The notes under the pieces: model-generated
The model's input: the letters and a program-made list of their open reading frames with translations, nothing else
Told to the model about the DNA's origin: nothing
Databases searched by the model: none
Shown here: positions 27,015 through 35,108 of the stretch, piece after piece
Layout of the letters: each line of letters starts with the position of its first letter
How positions within the stretch are numbered: position 1 is the first letter of the stretch
Position numbers and translations under genes: made by a program
Source: Enterobacter sp. RHBSTW-00175
GTDB lineage: Bacteria; Pseudomonadota; Gammaproteobacteria; Enterobacterales; Enterobacteriaceae
Reading direction: 5' to 3'
DNA length: 64,000 bases
Assembly: GCF_013927005.1 (NCBI RefSeq)
Contig: NZ_CP055930.1
Span: forward strand, 4,216,001-4,280,000

Positions 27015-28004
27015 GTGAGAGCATTACTGACACCTGAAGTTGCACCAATGTCCGGGGTGGTTCTGTTCCGCCCTGGCAATGAACTGCTCTGGCTGTTTCG
27101 TCAGGGAAGGGTGGTTATTGAGACGCCATCAGAAGCAATCCAGCATTTGCCGTCAGGTCTTATCCCGGAAGCACATCAACCTCTGACAGATGATGTCAGT
27201 ATGCAGGCTATTTTTGAGAACGAGAGGGTTATTCAGCGCGCTGGTGGCCTGAATGGTCTTGATAGCTGGCTGGAACGAAAGCTTGAATGCCAGTGGGAGC
27301 TCAACGACTGGCACGCCAGGGACTTCACAGTGATGCGCCATGCCCCTGGCAGCATCCGTCTTTGTTATGGCTGTGATAATCAATTACGTGAGCAAACCAC
27401 TGAAAGGCTGGCAGGAATTGCCAGACAGAACCTGGTACAATGGATACTCGAAAGGGTGAATATTGAGTTGGGTTTTAACTCTTACCATACCCTGACACTT
27501 CCAGAGTTCTGCTGGTGGATGGTACGCAATGATCTGGCTGACCTCATTCCTGAATCGGTAGCGAGTAAAGCCCTCAGGATGAAGCCTGAATCGCACAGTT
27601 CCTTGATGAGGGAAAGCGAAATTGTCCCTTCATTACCGGCAACTGAAATCCTCCAGGAGAAAGCAAAGAAGATAGTGGCGGTGAAGGTTGATCCAGAAAC
27701 CCCAGAGTCTTTTATGCTGAGGCCAAAGCGCCGCCGCTGGGTTAATGAGAACTGGACACGCTGGGTTAAGTCCCAGCTTTGTGTCTGCTGTAACAAGCAG
27801 GCAGACGACCCCCACCACCTGATTGGCCACGGGCAGGGTGGAATGGGTACAAAAGCGCACGACCTGTTTGTGATACCGCTGTGCAGAGCGCATCACGACG
27901 AGTTGCACGCTGATCCTGTGGCATTTGAAGCGAAGCATGGCGATCAGTTAACGCTGTTGTTTCGGTTTTTAGATCGTTCGCTGGCAATCGGCGCACTGGC
28001 GTAA
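27015..28004 (+). CDS. DUF968 protein with HNH-like zinc domain
   Basis: 329 residues from GTG 27015 (TGAGGTAACA upstream). The C-terminal region carries CVCCNKQADDPHHLIGHGQGGMGTK and LCRAHHDELH, a HNH/Zn arrangement as in the YbcN/Ref neighbourhood of DUF968 proteins; likely nucleic-acid binding or nicking in recombination. The N-terminal 200 residues contain another CYGC pair. Placed between KilA-N and the antiterminator. Confidence 0.8.
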   Translation: MRALLTPEVAPMSGVVLFRPGNELLWLFRQGRVVIETPSEAIQHLPSGLIPEAHQPLTDDVSMQAIFENERVIQRAGGLNGLDSWLERKLECQWELNDWHARDFTVMRHAPGSIRLCYGCDNQLREQTTERLAGIARQNLVQWILERVNIELGFNSYHTLTLPEFCWWMVRNDLADLIPESVASKALRMKPESHSSLMRESEIVPSLPATEILQEKAKKIVAVKVDPETPESFMLRPKRRRWVNENWTRWVKSQLCVCCNKQADDPHHLIGHGQGGMGTKAHDLFVIPLCRAHHDELHADPVAFEAKHGDQLTLLFRFLDRSLAIGALA

Positions 28005-28017
28005 GTGGAGACGCAAC

Positions 28018-28596
28018 ATGATCAATCCTTCAGAAGTTGGTAAATCCGGCGAGATGGTTCGCCTTCGCACTCTCGAAAGCATCTGGGTACAGGGTAAGCT
28101 CCGTATGTGGGGCCGCTGGTCATACATCGGTGGTGGTTCAGGCGGGAACATGTTCAACCAGCTGCTTGCATCCGGGAAAATCACCAAGACCGCAATCAAC
28201 GATGCACTGCGCCGCATGAAGAAATCCGGCATTACTAAACCTGAGCTGGAAGCATACCTCCGCGAAATCCTCGACAGCAAAAACAAAAGCGGCCTGGCGT
28301 TCTGCTCGGATGAAGAAGGTCTGAAGGTGGATGGTGTTATTGCTTCCGTCCTGATGAATGACGACTACCGATCACTTTATGGCGTCATCGTCGACCGCCA
28401 CCGACTCCGTAAGAGCAAGCTGCAGATGGCCAACGAGCTTAATGCAAAACATCCTGACTGGACCCTCATCACATGCCGCCGTCGAATTGATACATGGGTT
28501 AGTCTTGCAGAATTGATCCTTTACGCACCACTTTGTGACGCGTTCGGCACAAATAGCGACAGATTTAAGTTGCAGAGTGAGCAAGAAAGTGCTTAA
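28018..28596 (+). CDS. Late-gene antiterminator Q-like protein (DUF1133)
   Basis: 192 residues, basic (INPSEVGKSGEMVRLRTLES, ALRRMKKSGITKPELEAYLR, RKSKLQMANELNAKHPDW). Fits the DUF1133 family found at the Q position of lambdoid phages. It is followed by terminators at 28648-28707, and then by holins, exactly where a Q-type protein would let polymerase read into the late operon. Confidence 0.78.
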   Translation: MINPSEVGKSGEMVRLRTLESIWVQGKLRMWGRWSYIGGGSGGNMFNQLLASGKITKTAINDALRRMKKSGITKPELEAYLREILDSKNKSGLAFCSDEEGLKVDGVIASVLMNDDYRSLYGVIVDRHRLRKSKLQMANELNAKHPDWTLITCRRRIDTWVSLAELILYAPLCDAFGTNSDRFKLQSEQESA

Positions 28597-28647
28597 ATTG
28601 TGGTACGCTCGGGACGTTAAAGCGAACTGAGCAACAAAACAAAACAT

Positions 28648-28674
28648 AAACCCGCCACTGCTGCGGGTTTTTTA
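28648..28674 (+). terminator. Late-leader terminator (tR'-like)
   Basis: AAACCCGC-CACTGCT-GCGGGTTT followed by TTTATTTT. Just downstream of the Q-like gene; the natural target of late antitermination. Confidence 0.8.
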
Positions 28675-28677
28675 TTT

Positions 28678-28707
28678 TAAGGGCTGCCTACGGGTGGCCT
28701 TTTTTGT
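28678..28707 (+). terminator. Second hairpin in late leader
   Basis: AAGGGCTGCC and GGTGGCCTTTTTT pair imperfectly around TACG and end in six Ts, making a tandem with the first terminator. Confidence 0.55.
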
Positions 28708-28751
28708 TTCCCCTCGTTCTGAGAGGACTCACGGCAATAAGAGGGGGCTAA

Positions 28752-29147
28752 ATGTCCGATCCTGTTTCTGGCACTACGGTAGCGGCTGGTGGTCTGATGG
28801 GGGCCAGTATGTTCGGTCTGGCAACCGGTATTGATTACGGTGTGGTGTTTGGCGCTTTTGCTGGCGCGGTGTTCTACGTCGCTACGGCGGTTAATATCAG
28901 CCGTCTTAAGCTGGTGGGCTACTTCATTACCTCATTCATCTTCGGCGTTATCGGTGCACCTCTCCTTGGTTCTTACTTCTCCAAATGGACGGGGTATAGC
29001 GACAGGCCACTTGATGCTCTGGGGGCGGTAATCGTTGCGGCAGTGGCCATTAAGCTGCTGACGTTCGTTAACAGTCAGGATTTGGGTAGCCTGTTCGGAA
29101 TTCTCTCTCGCTTACGTGGAGGAGGGACCAGCAATGGTAACAAGTGA
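28752..29147 (+). CDS. Putative holin
   Basis: 131 residues with three to four hydrophobic segments (about 12-30, 34-50, 55-75, 88-106) and a polar C-terminus ending GGGTSNGNK. First gene of the lysis cassette. Holins form inner-membrane lesions that release or activate the endolysin. Overlaps the next small membrane protein by 14 bp. Confidence 0.75.
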   Translation: MSDPVSGTTVAAGGLMGASMFGLATGIDYGVVFGAFAGAVFYVATAVNISRLKLVGYFITSFIFGVIGAPLLGSYFSKWTGYSDRPLDALGAVIVAAVAIKLLTFVNSQDLGSLFGILSRLRGGGTSNGNK

Positions 29148-29415
29148 TCCAAGTGCAATGGTCAACGCCCTTATCTGTGCGGTGATCGTCCTTGTCCTGA
29201 TGTTCTACCAGCGTGGCGGTGCGAGACATCGCCCACTGATATCGCTGATGGCTTATTTCACGGTGCTGGTATACGCCAGCGTCCCTTTCCGTTACCTGTC
29301 CGGCCTGTACCATGAATCGCACTGGTTTGTGGTGCTGGTGAACGTCCTGATCTGTGCCGCAGTTCTCTGGGCTCGGGGAAACGTAGCACGCCTTATTGAT
29401 GCACTGAGGCACTAA
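29134..29415 (+). CDS. Second holin/antiholin-like membrane protein
   Basis: 93 residues from ATG 29134 (GGAGGAGGGACCAGCA upstream). Three predicted transmembrane segments (about 9-24, 34-52, 66-82), resembling the 3-TM phage holin family. Overlaps both the preceding holin and the endolysin start (1 bp). Either member of the pair may be the antiholin. Confidence 0.72.
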   Translation: MVTSDPSAMVNALICAVIVLVLMFYQRGGARHRPLISLMAYFTVLVYASVPFRYLSGLYHESHWFVVLVNVLICAAVLWARGNVARLIDALRH

Positions 29416-30044
29416 TGAACCAATCACAATTTCAAAAGGCGGCTGGTATTAGCGCCGGGCTCGCTGCGCGCTGGTTTTCGCGTATCGATGCAGCGATGAA
29501 AGAATTCGGCATCACAGCACCGCTCGATCAGGCCATGTTCATCGCACAGATGGGGCATGAGTCCGGCGGGTACACCCGGCTGGTGGAAAGCCTGAACTAT
29601 GCGGCGGAAAACCTGGTCTCCAACTTCGGCAGCCACCGGATTACCAACCAGCAGGCCGCCGCACTCGGCAGAACGGCAACGCAACCGGCAAATCAGAAAG
29701 CGATAGCCAATCTGGTTTACGGCGGTGAGTGGGGCAAAAAGAACCTGGGCAACCAGATTGCGGGCGATGGCTGGAAATATCGCGGTCGCGGCCTGAAGCA
29801 AATCACCGGCCTGAGCAATTACCGCAGTTGTGGGCAGGCTCTGAAACTGGAACTTGTCACCCAGCCCGAGTTACTGGAGCGGGACGAGTACGCTGCACGC
29901 TCCGCTGCATGGTTCTATGTCTCTCATGGTTGCCTTCTTCATTCCGGCGATATTGAGCGCGTGACACTGCTTATCAATGGCGGTCTTAACGGGCTGGATA
30001 AACGCCGTGCGCTGTTTAACCTGGCAAAATCAGGGCTGGTGTGA
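29415..30044 (+). CDS. GH19 endolysin
   Basis: 209 residues. Glycoside hydrolase family 19 (chitinase class I-like lysozyme): catalytic glutamate E49 in AQMGHESGGY, then YRGRGLKQITGLSNY and INGGLNGLDKR near the C-terminus. Cuts peptidoglycan glycan strands at lysis. No signal peptide, so it depends on the holin for access. Confidence 0.92.
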   Translation: MNQSQFQKAAGISAGLAARWFSRIDAAMKEFGITAPLDQAMFIAQMGHESGGYTRLVESLNYAAENLVSNFGSHRITNQQAAALGRTATQPANQKAIANLVYGGEWGKKNLGNQIAGDGWKYRGRGLKQITGLSNYRSCGQALKLELVTQPELLERDEYAARSAAWFYVSHGCLLHSGDIERVTLLINGGLNGLDKRRALFNLAKSGLV

Positions 30045-30051
30045 GGTGAGC

Positions 30052-30321
30052 ATGGGTATTGAAATGATTATCGGCATGGCTGTTGCTGTTCTTGGGTCCA
30101 TCGCCGCAGCTTTCGGTTTTGGTCATGCCTCTGGAACGACTAAAACGGAAGCAAAATTCCAGAAGCAAAACACCGAAGAGAAAGCCGCTGCCACTGAAGC
30201 AGTAGCAGAACGCCGGGTAGAAGTAACGAAAGAGGCCAGCAATGTACAGCAGACTGTTAATCGTATGCCTGATGACGATGTTGATCGCGAGCTGCGGGAC
30301 ACGTGGAAGCGCGGCTCATAA
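30052..30321 (+). CDS. Putative i-spanin (Rz-like)
   Basis: 89 residues from ATG 30052 with GAGGTGAGC upstream. One N-terminal membrane span (IIGMAVAVLGSIAAAFGFGHA) then a charged coiled-coil-like periplasmic part (KFQKQNTEEKAAATEAVAER). Topology and position after the endolysin fit an inner-membrane spanin. A short lipoprotein is encoded in another frame at its 3' end. Confidence 0.7.
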   Translation: MGIEMIIGMAVAVLGSIAAAFGFGHASGTTKTEAKFQKQNTEEKAAATEAVAERRVEVTKEASNVQQTVNRMPDDDVDRELRDTWKRGS

Positions 30322-30328
30322 GGGGTGA
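30242..30328 (+). CDS. Embedded o-spanin-like lipoprotein (Rz1-like), short
   Basis: 28 codons in a different frame inside the end of the i-spanin gene: MYSRLLIVCLMTMLIASC, a signal sequence with lipobox LIASC, then GTRGSAAHKG and a stop. This Rz/Rz1 nested architecture is classic. Typical Rz1 proteins have a longer proline-rich tail; here the frame stops three bases before the HNH gene start, suggesting truncation. Confidence 0.6.
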   Translation: MYSRLLIVCLMTMLIASCGTRGSAAHKG

Positions 30329-30330
30329 AC

Positions 30331-30951
30331 ATGAGGAAAACAATCGACTTAACCGGCGTTAAGTTCGGCAAGCTGACTGTGCAGTCCTACGCCAATAAGG
30401 ATAAATCGGGCGTTTCAATGTGGTTGTGCGGTTGTGAGTGTGGAACAGAAAAAATAATCAGGTCAAACGCCTTACGCTCTGGCAGGACACAATCTTGCGG
30501 TTGCATGTCAGGTGTAAAACACGGGCATCGCAGACCGTCAGAAACTTCTCCCACTTATATCAGCTGGCTGTCAATGCAGCGGCGCTGCAATTATCCCGGC
30601 GATGCGTATTACGTAGATTATGGTGGACGCGGAATCTCAGTTTGTGAGCGTTGGGGCAATTTTGAAGCATTCCTGCAAGATATGGGCGAGCGTCCAGCAG
30701 GTCATACACTTGATCGGATTGATGTAGATAAGGCGTACTCACCAGAAAATTGCCGATGGGCGACACCCAAAGACCAGGCAAGAAACCGACGAAGTAACCA
30801 TATGCTCGATACACCAGCTGGTCGAATGTGCATTACCAAAGCAGCCGAAACCTATGGTGTAAAAGTAAAGACAATCGCGCACCGATTGAGCAGGGGATGG
30901 AGTGTTGAAAAGGCGCTGCTAACTCAACCATGGCAGGGCAACAATGAATAA
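30331..30951 (+). CDS. HNH/AP2-type homing endonuclease-like protein
   Basis: 206 residues. N-terminal cysteine motif (CGCECG and CGCMSG), then an HNH region (TYISWLSMQRRCNY, GRGISVCERW, GERPAGHTLDRID, YSPENCRWATPKDQARNRR) seen in phage free-standing HNH/AP2 endonucleases, and a C-terminal DNA-binding helix (TKAAETYGVKVKTIAHRLSRG). Lies between the spanin genes and a lipoprotein gene, disturbing the lysis cassette; likely a selfish insertion. Confidence 0.8.
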   Translation: MRKTIDLTGVKFGKLTVQSYANKDKSGVSMWLCGCECGTEKIIRSNALRSGRTQSCGCMSGVKHGHRRPSETSPTYISWLSMQRRCNYPGDAYYVDYGGRGISVCERWGNFEAFLQDMGERPAGHTLDRIDVDKAYSPENCRWATPKDQARNRRSNHMLDTPAGRMCITKAAETYGVKVKTIAHRLSRGWSVEKALLTQPWQGNNE

Positions 30952-31183
30952 ATATTTCATGTTTATCTCTATGCTTTCCGTGTCAGCATTGGCTACTGGC
31001 TGTGTTGGTGGTCCTCCAAAGCCCAGCTATGTATTCGTCCACGATTCCTGTGACTGGGTTAGGCCACTTTATCTCACCGATCACGACATCGACGTTATGG
31101 ACCGCCAGACGAAGAAAGACATCCTGACCCATAACAAAGCGTGGCAGGCGAACTGCCAGAAAGAAACCAGAGCCTCGCAATAG
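30944..31183 (+). CDS. Small phage lipoprotein after lysis cassette
   Basis: 79 residues with lipobox LATGC at about 16-20 (MLSVSALATGCVGGPPKPSY). Mature part has CDWVRPLYLTDHDIDVMD and ILTHNKAWQANC, the pattern (CDxxxPIxxSxxD..ILxHN...C) common in phage lysis-region lipoproteins; may serve as outer-membrane spanin. Overlaps the HNH gene by 8 bp. Confidence 0.65.
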   Translation: MNKYFMFISMLSVSALATGCVGGPPKPSYVFVHDSCDWVRPLYLTDHDIDVMDRQTKKDILTHNKAWQANCQKETRASQ

Positions 31184-31212
31184 CGGGGATTTTTAACAAC
31201 TGAGGAATGAGC

Positions 31213-31410
31213 ATGACAGTAGTTCTTACAGCAAAGCAGATTGAAGACCTGGCAGCCTTCGCGAAAGAAGACGGCGCACCTCAATACACTATCACTACTA
31301 GCACCATCCCGGAGTTCGAAGCTGATGATGGCGAGATTATCCCTGAATACACAGGGTTGATCGCATACTCAGATTCACTTGAGCATGGTGTGTTGCAACT
31401 CGACGACTGA
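31213..31410 (+). CDS. Small acidic phage protein
   Basis: 65 residues (MTVVLTAKQIEDLAAFAKED), acidic, ending HGVLQLDD. ATG 31213 is preferred because GAGG lies seven bases before it. No family recognised. Confidence 0.6.
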   Translation: MTVVLTAKQIEDLAAFAKEDGAPQYTITTSTIPEFEADDGEIIPEYTGLIAYSDSLEHGVLQLDD

Positions 31411-31453
31411 GTGGCCATTACAAAGCTCATCTGCTGGTGGGCTTGATAATGGT

Positions 31454-31471
31454 TATCCCCTATAAGGGATA
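31454..31471. promoter_or_regulatory. HipB-type operator, site 1
   Basis: TATCC-CCTATAAG-GGATA, an exact match to the TATCC-N8-GGATA rule known for HipB. It lies 61 bp before the gene at 31532. Confidence 0.6.
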
Positions 31472-31481
31472 AAACACTAAA

Positions 31482-31499
31482 TATCCCTTGAAGGGGATA
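31482..31499. promoter_or_regulatory. HipB-type operator, site 2
   Basis: TATCC-CTTGAAGG-GGATA, a second exact match, 28 bp centre-to-centre from the first and 33 bp before ATG 31532. Confidence 0.6.
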
Positions 31500-31531
31500 A
31501 GGCATCAAATTTACCGACCAGAGGATAAACA

Positions 31532-31774
31532 ATGTCTGAAATTACTGTTACACCTGCACAGCAGATTCGTTTAAACCTGCTGGCAACCGTGGGCTACGAT
31601 ACTGCCGCAGCAGAAGACGCTATTCACTTCGTTGATGATGATCAACTGAAGTATCAAATGTTCATTAACCAGTTCAGCCGGGTAACCTCTGAAAGTGGTG
31701 TGGTGGCCAGAACGGCTAAAGCCATCAAAGAGTCGGAGCAAGCGCTTTTGCTTTTTAGTGGTTCAGAAAGCTGA
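31532..31774 (+). CDS. Small phage protein behind HipB-type operators
   Basis: 80 residues (MSEITVTPAQQIRLNLLATV), helical, acidic in the middle (EDAIHFVDDDQLKY). GAGGATAAACA precedes the ATG. No helix-turn-helix is apparent, so it is not obviously a HipB itself. Terminator at 31795 ends the unit. It could be a separately expressed accessory gene. Confidence 0.6.
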   Translation: MSEITVTPAQQIRLNLLATVGYDTAAAEDAIHFVDDDQLKYQMFINQFSRVTSESGVVARTAKAIKESEQALLLFSGSES

Positions 31775-31794
31775 TCAACAGTGATTTCCTGCTG

Positions 31795-31818
31795 GCCTCG
31801 CTAATGCGGGGCTTTTTT
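31795..31818 (+). terminator. Terminator after 31774
   Basis: GCCTCGC-TAAT-GCGGGGC followed by TTTTTT. Confidence 0.8.
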
Positions 31819-31858
31819 ATGCGCATCGCACGCGCACCATGAAGAGAGTCTTTCAGTA

Positions 31859-31925
31859 GTGAGCCTGGGTAATGCCGTTAGGTTGCGTTTACCTCTCGGG
31901 CGGCATTGCCGTGCGGCAGGCTCAC
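31859..31925 (+). other. Long two-part inverted repeat (structured leader)
   Basis: GTGAGCCTG (31859-31867) pairs with CAGGCTCAC (31917-31925); inside it GGTAATGCCG (31868-31877) pairs with CGGCATTGCC (31901-31910) at 9 of 10 positions. It lies just before the gene at 31944 and would fold strongly in RNA. Confidence 0.6.
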
Positions 31926-31943
31926 GTCTAAAAGGAAACGCAC

Positions 31944-32177
31944 ATGAGAATTACAGTTTTGGACGATGACCCCGGCAGAAGGATTAATCCACAACAAGAG
32001 CCATACACTGTCTATCTTGATGGCGTAGAGGTTAAACATGTCTTTACTGCTGATGACGAGAAAGGTGAAGTCGTCGCAGCTGTGCACGATGAACTCGGGC
32101 ACATGGTAGCAGAGAACGGCGAGGTTAAGCGGCAAGTACTGTTAGGACATGTGAGGATAGAGCGATGCCAGCACTAA
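31944..32177 (+). CDS. Small phage protein before HNH
   Basis: 77 residues (MRITVLDDDPGRRINPQQEP), beta-rich with YTVYLDGVEVKHVFTADDEKG. AAAGGAAACGCAC precedes the ATG. Overlaps the HNH gene by 13 bp. Function unknown; a constant neighbour of packaging genes in related phages is plausible but not checked. Confidence 0.6.
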   Translation: MRITVLDDDPGRRINPQQEPYTVYLDGVEVKHVFTADDEKGEVVAAVHDELGHMVAENGEVKRQVLLGHVRIERCQH

Positions 32178-32515
32178 TCCCTCGCGCCTGCCGTAAGCGC
32201 GGTTGTCCTGGTACGACTACAGATCGCTCAGGTTACTGTGAGAAGCACCGTAATGAAGGGTGGCAACAACACCAGCAGGGTAAGAGCCGCCATGAACGTG
32301 GGTATGGAAGCAAGTGGGATATCATCCGTGCACGAGTGCTGACGCGTGATAAACATATTTGCCAGAACTGCCTGCGCGGTGGGCGTGTAGTACCTGCAAA
32401 GACAGTTGACCACATTAAGGCAAAAGCACACGGCGGTACTGATGATGACTCAAACCTCGAAAGCCTCTGCTGGCCGTGTCACCGCACCAAAACAGGGCGT
32501 GAACGTATCAAATGA
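32165..32515 (+). CDS. HNH endonuclease of the packaging module
   Basis: 116 residues. Two zinc pairs (CRKRGCPGTT with GYCEKH; CQNC with CWPCH) and the HNH core AKTVDHIKAKAHGGTDDDSNLESLCWPCH. In HK97-type phages this nuclease sits next to the terminase and is required for cos cleavage. It precedes the small terminase gene by about 175 bp. Confidence 0.9.
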   Translation: MPALIPRACRKRGCPGTTTDRSGYCEKHRNEGWQQHQQGKSRHERGYGSKWDIIRARVLTRDKHICQNCLRGGRVVPAKTVDHIKAKAHGGTDDDSNLESLCWPCHRTKTGRERIK

Positions 32516-32689
32516 GACTGGTTACCATTACAGTGAAATGATTACAAATGCAACTATATGCATTCAAATGATATCAATTATCATTTAGGAGGGGGGGATC
32601 AAATCTCTGTAGCCTGCCGCCTAAAGGACCGCCGCCTCAGTCGTTTTTTTATACCCGCGAAAAATGAAATTTAACCAGGAGTGTCGCTT
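32516..32689 (+). other. Probable cos region
   Basis: Non-coding spacer between the HNH and small terminase genes. An AT-rich part (ATGCATTCAAATGATATCA) is followed by GGAGGGGGGGATC and GC-rich GCCTGCCGCC/GACCGCCGCC direct repeats (32610-32636). Position and composition fit a 3'-overhang cos site of HK97-like phages; the exact cut cannot be set by eye. Confidence 0.5.
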
Positions 32690-33184
32690 ATGGCTGGAAC
32701 GGCGGGGCGTTCCGGGCGTCGACCCAAGCCAACGGCGCGCAAGGAGCTGGCTGGCAACCCCGGAAAGCGAGCCCTGAATAAAGACGAACCGGTGTTTACC
32801 CCGATTAAGGGTGTGGCACCACCGGAGTGGTTTGAAGAGGATGATCTCCCTCTCGCAGCGATCATGTGGGAGCTGACAACAAAAGAGCTATGTGGTCAGG
32901 GGCTGCTCTGTGTTACAGACCTTGCTGTACTTGAACGCTGGTGTGTCGCTTACGAATTCTGGCGCAGGGCCGTTAAGAATATTGCCTCTGATGGACTTTC
33001 TATCTTCGGCGCTATGGGCGGGAAAATTAAAAACCCTGAACTGACAGCCAAGAAAGAACAGGAATCTGAAATGAGCTCTACCGGTTCAATGCTTGGTCTT
33101 GATCCAAGCAGTCGTCAACGCCTGATCGGGCTCGCTGGACAGAAGAAAACCTCTAACCCCTTCCTGAAGATGATTAACTCATGA
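32690..33184 (+). CDS. Terminase small subunit (P27 family)
   Basis: 164 residues from ATG 32690 (CCAGGAGTGTCGCTT upstream). Basic N-terminus [21 protein letters not shown] is the P27-type TerS hallmark; a conserved tail ([15 protein letters not shown]) follows. Recognises cos and loads the large subunit. Overlaps terL by 4 bp (ATGA). Confidence 0.92.
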   Translation: MAGTAGRSGRRPKPTARKELAGNPGKRALNKDEPVFTPIKGVAPPEWFEEDDLPLAAIMWELTTKELCGQGLLCVTDLAVLERWCVAYEFWRRAVKNIASDGLSIFGAMGGKIKNPELTAKKEQESEMSSTGSMLGLDPSSRQRLIGLAGQKKTSNPFLKMINS

Positions 33185-34914
33185 GCCGGAAATCGTACCC
33201 AAACGTTAACGCCGCGAACCAGTACGCCCGCAACGTTGTGCGGAGGAAAATTCCGGCGTGTCAGTATGTCATTCATGCCTGTCAGCGTCATATTGACGAC
33301 ATGGCCAGGGAAAAAAGCCGAAAATTCAGATACCGCTTTGACAAGGATATGGCGGAGAAAGCTGCGAAGTTTATTCAACTCTTGCCTCATACAAAGGGTG
33401 AATGGGCATTCAAACGGATGCCGATCACCCTGGAGCCGTGGCAATTGTTCATAGTGTGTTGTGCATTTGGTTGGGTACAGAAAGGAACTAAGCTCCGCCG
33501 GTTCCGCGAGGTCTACACTGAGATTCCGCGTAAGAACGGTAAATCCGCAATTTCAGCTGGCGTGGCGCTGTTCTGCTTCACCTGTGATAACGAATTTGGG
33601 GCCGAGGTATATTCCGGTGCCACGACAGAGAAGCAGGCATGGGAAGTTTTCAGACCAGCACGCCTGATGTGCAAGCGCACACCTCTGCTGGTGGAAGCGT
33701 TCGGCATAGAAGTAAACGCCTCTAATCTTAACCGACCGGAAGATGGAGCGCGCTTTGAACCGCTGATTGGTAATCCTGGTGACGGGGCATCACCACACTG
33801 CGCCATTGTTGACGAATACCATGAACATCCTACGGATGCTTTATATACCACCATGCTGACAGGTATGGGAGCACGGCGTCAGCCCTTGATGTGGGCGATA
33901 ACGACAGCGGGATATAACATTGAAGGGCCTTGTTATGACAAGCGCCGTGAAGTGATTGAAATGCTGAATGGCACAGTCCCGAATGAAGAGCTGTTTGGCG
34001 TGATTTATACAGTGGATGAGGGTGACGACTGGACGGACCCTAAGGTCCTGGAAAAGGCAAATCCGAATATGGGGGTGTCTGTCTATCGTGATTTTCTGCT
34101 CAGCCAGCAAATACGCGCTGTGAATAATGCCCGGCAGGCAGGTGTATTTAAAACGAAGCATCTGAATATCTGGGTTGCAGCCAGAGCGGCATTTTTCAAC
34201 CTGGTATCCTGGCAAGGGTGCGAGGATGAAACCCTTACCCTTGAGCAATTTGAGGGGCAGCCATGTGTCCTGGCATTTGATATGGCACGAAAGCTGGATA
34301 TGAACAGCATGGTGCGTTTGTTCGCCCGGGAGATAGACGGGAAAACTCACTATTACTGCGTTGCTCCTAAATTCTGGGTTCCCTATGACACTGTTTATAG
34401 TGTTGAGAAAAACGAAGACCGCCGTACCGCCGAGCGCTTTCAGAAATGGGTTGAGCTGGGAGTATTGACAGTAACGGATGGGGCAGAGGTTGATTACCGC
34501 TACATTCTTGAAGAAGCAAAGGCTGCGAACAAACTGAACCCGGTTAGCGAGTCACCTATAGATCCGTTTGGGGCGACAGGCCTTTCACATGATCTTGCTG
34601 ACGAAAAGCTTAACCCAATCACGATAACCCAGAACTATACCAACATGTCCGACCCGATGAAGGAGCTTGAGGCTGCCATTGAGTCTGGCCGTTTTCATCA
34701 TGATGGGAACCCTATCATGAGCTGGTGTATCAGTAATGTGGTCGGGAAATATCTGCCAGGTAACGATGATGTGGTCAGGCCCATCAAGGAGCAGAACGAA
34801 AACAAAATCGACGGCGCGGTCGCATTGATTATGGCAATTGGTCGTTCGATGCTCTTTGAGAAAGAGGACACACTCTCCGACCGCATTGAATCTCACGGCA
34901 TACGCTCACTTTAA
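33181..34914 (+). CDS. Terminase large subunit
   Basis: 577 residues. ATPase domain: adenine motif region then Walker A-like [13 protein letters not shown] near residue 115 and Walker B around [11 protein letters not shown]; the coupling segment WAITTAGYN follows. RNase H-like nuclease domain in the second half ([15 protein letters not shown] with catalytic Asp). Packages DNA into the prohead. HK97/P27-type terminase. Confidence 0.95.
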   Translation: MSRKSYPNVNAANQYARNVVRRKIPACQYVIHACQRHIDDMAREKSRKFRYRFDKDMAEKAAKFIQLLPHTKGEWAFKRMPITLEPWQLFIVCCAFGWVQKGTKLRRFREVYTEIPRKNGKSAISAGVALFCFTCDNEFGAEVYSGATTEKQAWEVFRPARLMCKRTPLLVEAFGIEVNASNLNRPEDGARFEPLIGNPGDGASPHCAIVDEYHEHPTDALYTTMLTGMGARRQPLMWAITTAGYNIEGPCYDKRREVIEMLNGTVPNEELFGVIYTVDEGDDWTDPKVLEKANPNMGVSVYRDFLLSQQIRAVNNARQAGVFKTKHLNIWVAARAAFFNLVSWQGCEDETLTLEQFEGQPCVLAFDMARKLDMNSMVRLFAREIDGKTHYYCVAPKFWVPYDTVYSVEKNEDRRTAERFQKWVELGVLTVTDGAEVDYRYILEEAKAANKLNPVSESPIDPFGATGLSHDLADEKLNPITITQNYTNMSDPMKELEAAIESGRFHHDGNPIMSWCISNVVGKYLPGNDDVVRPIKEQNENKIDGAVALIMAIGRSMLFEKEDTLSDRIESHGIRSL

Positions 34915-34925
34915 TCGAGGCGATT

Positions 34926-35108
34926 ATGATCCTTCAAATTCTCACTCCTCTGGTTGGAGTGATGGGTGCCTTTTTGCTTTCATTTGGTGCATGGATGATT
35001 TATCAGCCAGCAGGCTATATTGCTGGTGGCATGTTGTGCATCGTCTGGTCATGGCTAATGGCTAAGTTTCTTGCCTCTCCGGCGACGAACTCTACGGGAG
35101 GTGACTGA
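34926..35108 (+). CDS. Small membrane protein before portal
   Basis: 60 residues, two hydrophobic spans (LTPLVGVMGAFLLSFGAWMI and GYIAGGMLCIVWSWLMA) then SPATNSTGGD. Start has GAGGCGATT upstream and its stop overlaps the portal ATG. Similar tiny membrane proteins sit between terL and portal in HK97-type phages; function unknown. Confidence 0.65.
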   Translation: MILQILTPLVGVMGAFLLSFGAWMIYQPAGYIAGGMLCIVWSWLMAKFLASPATNSTGGD

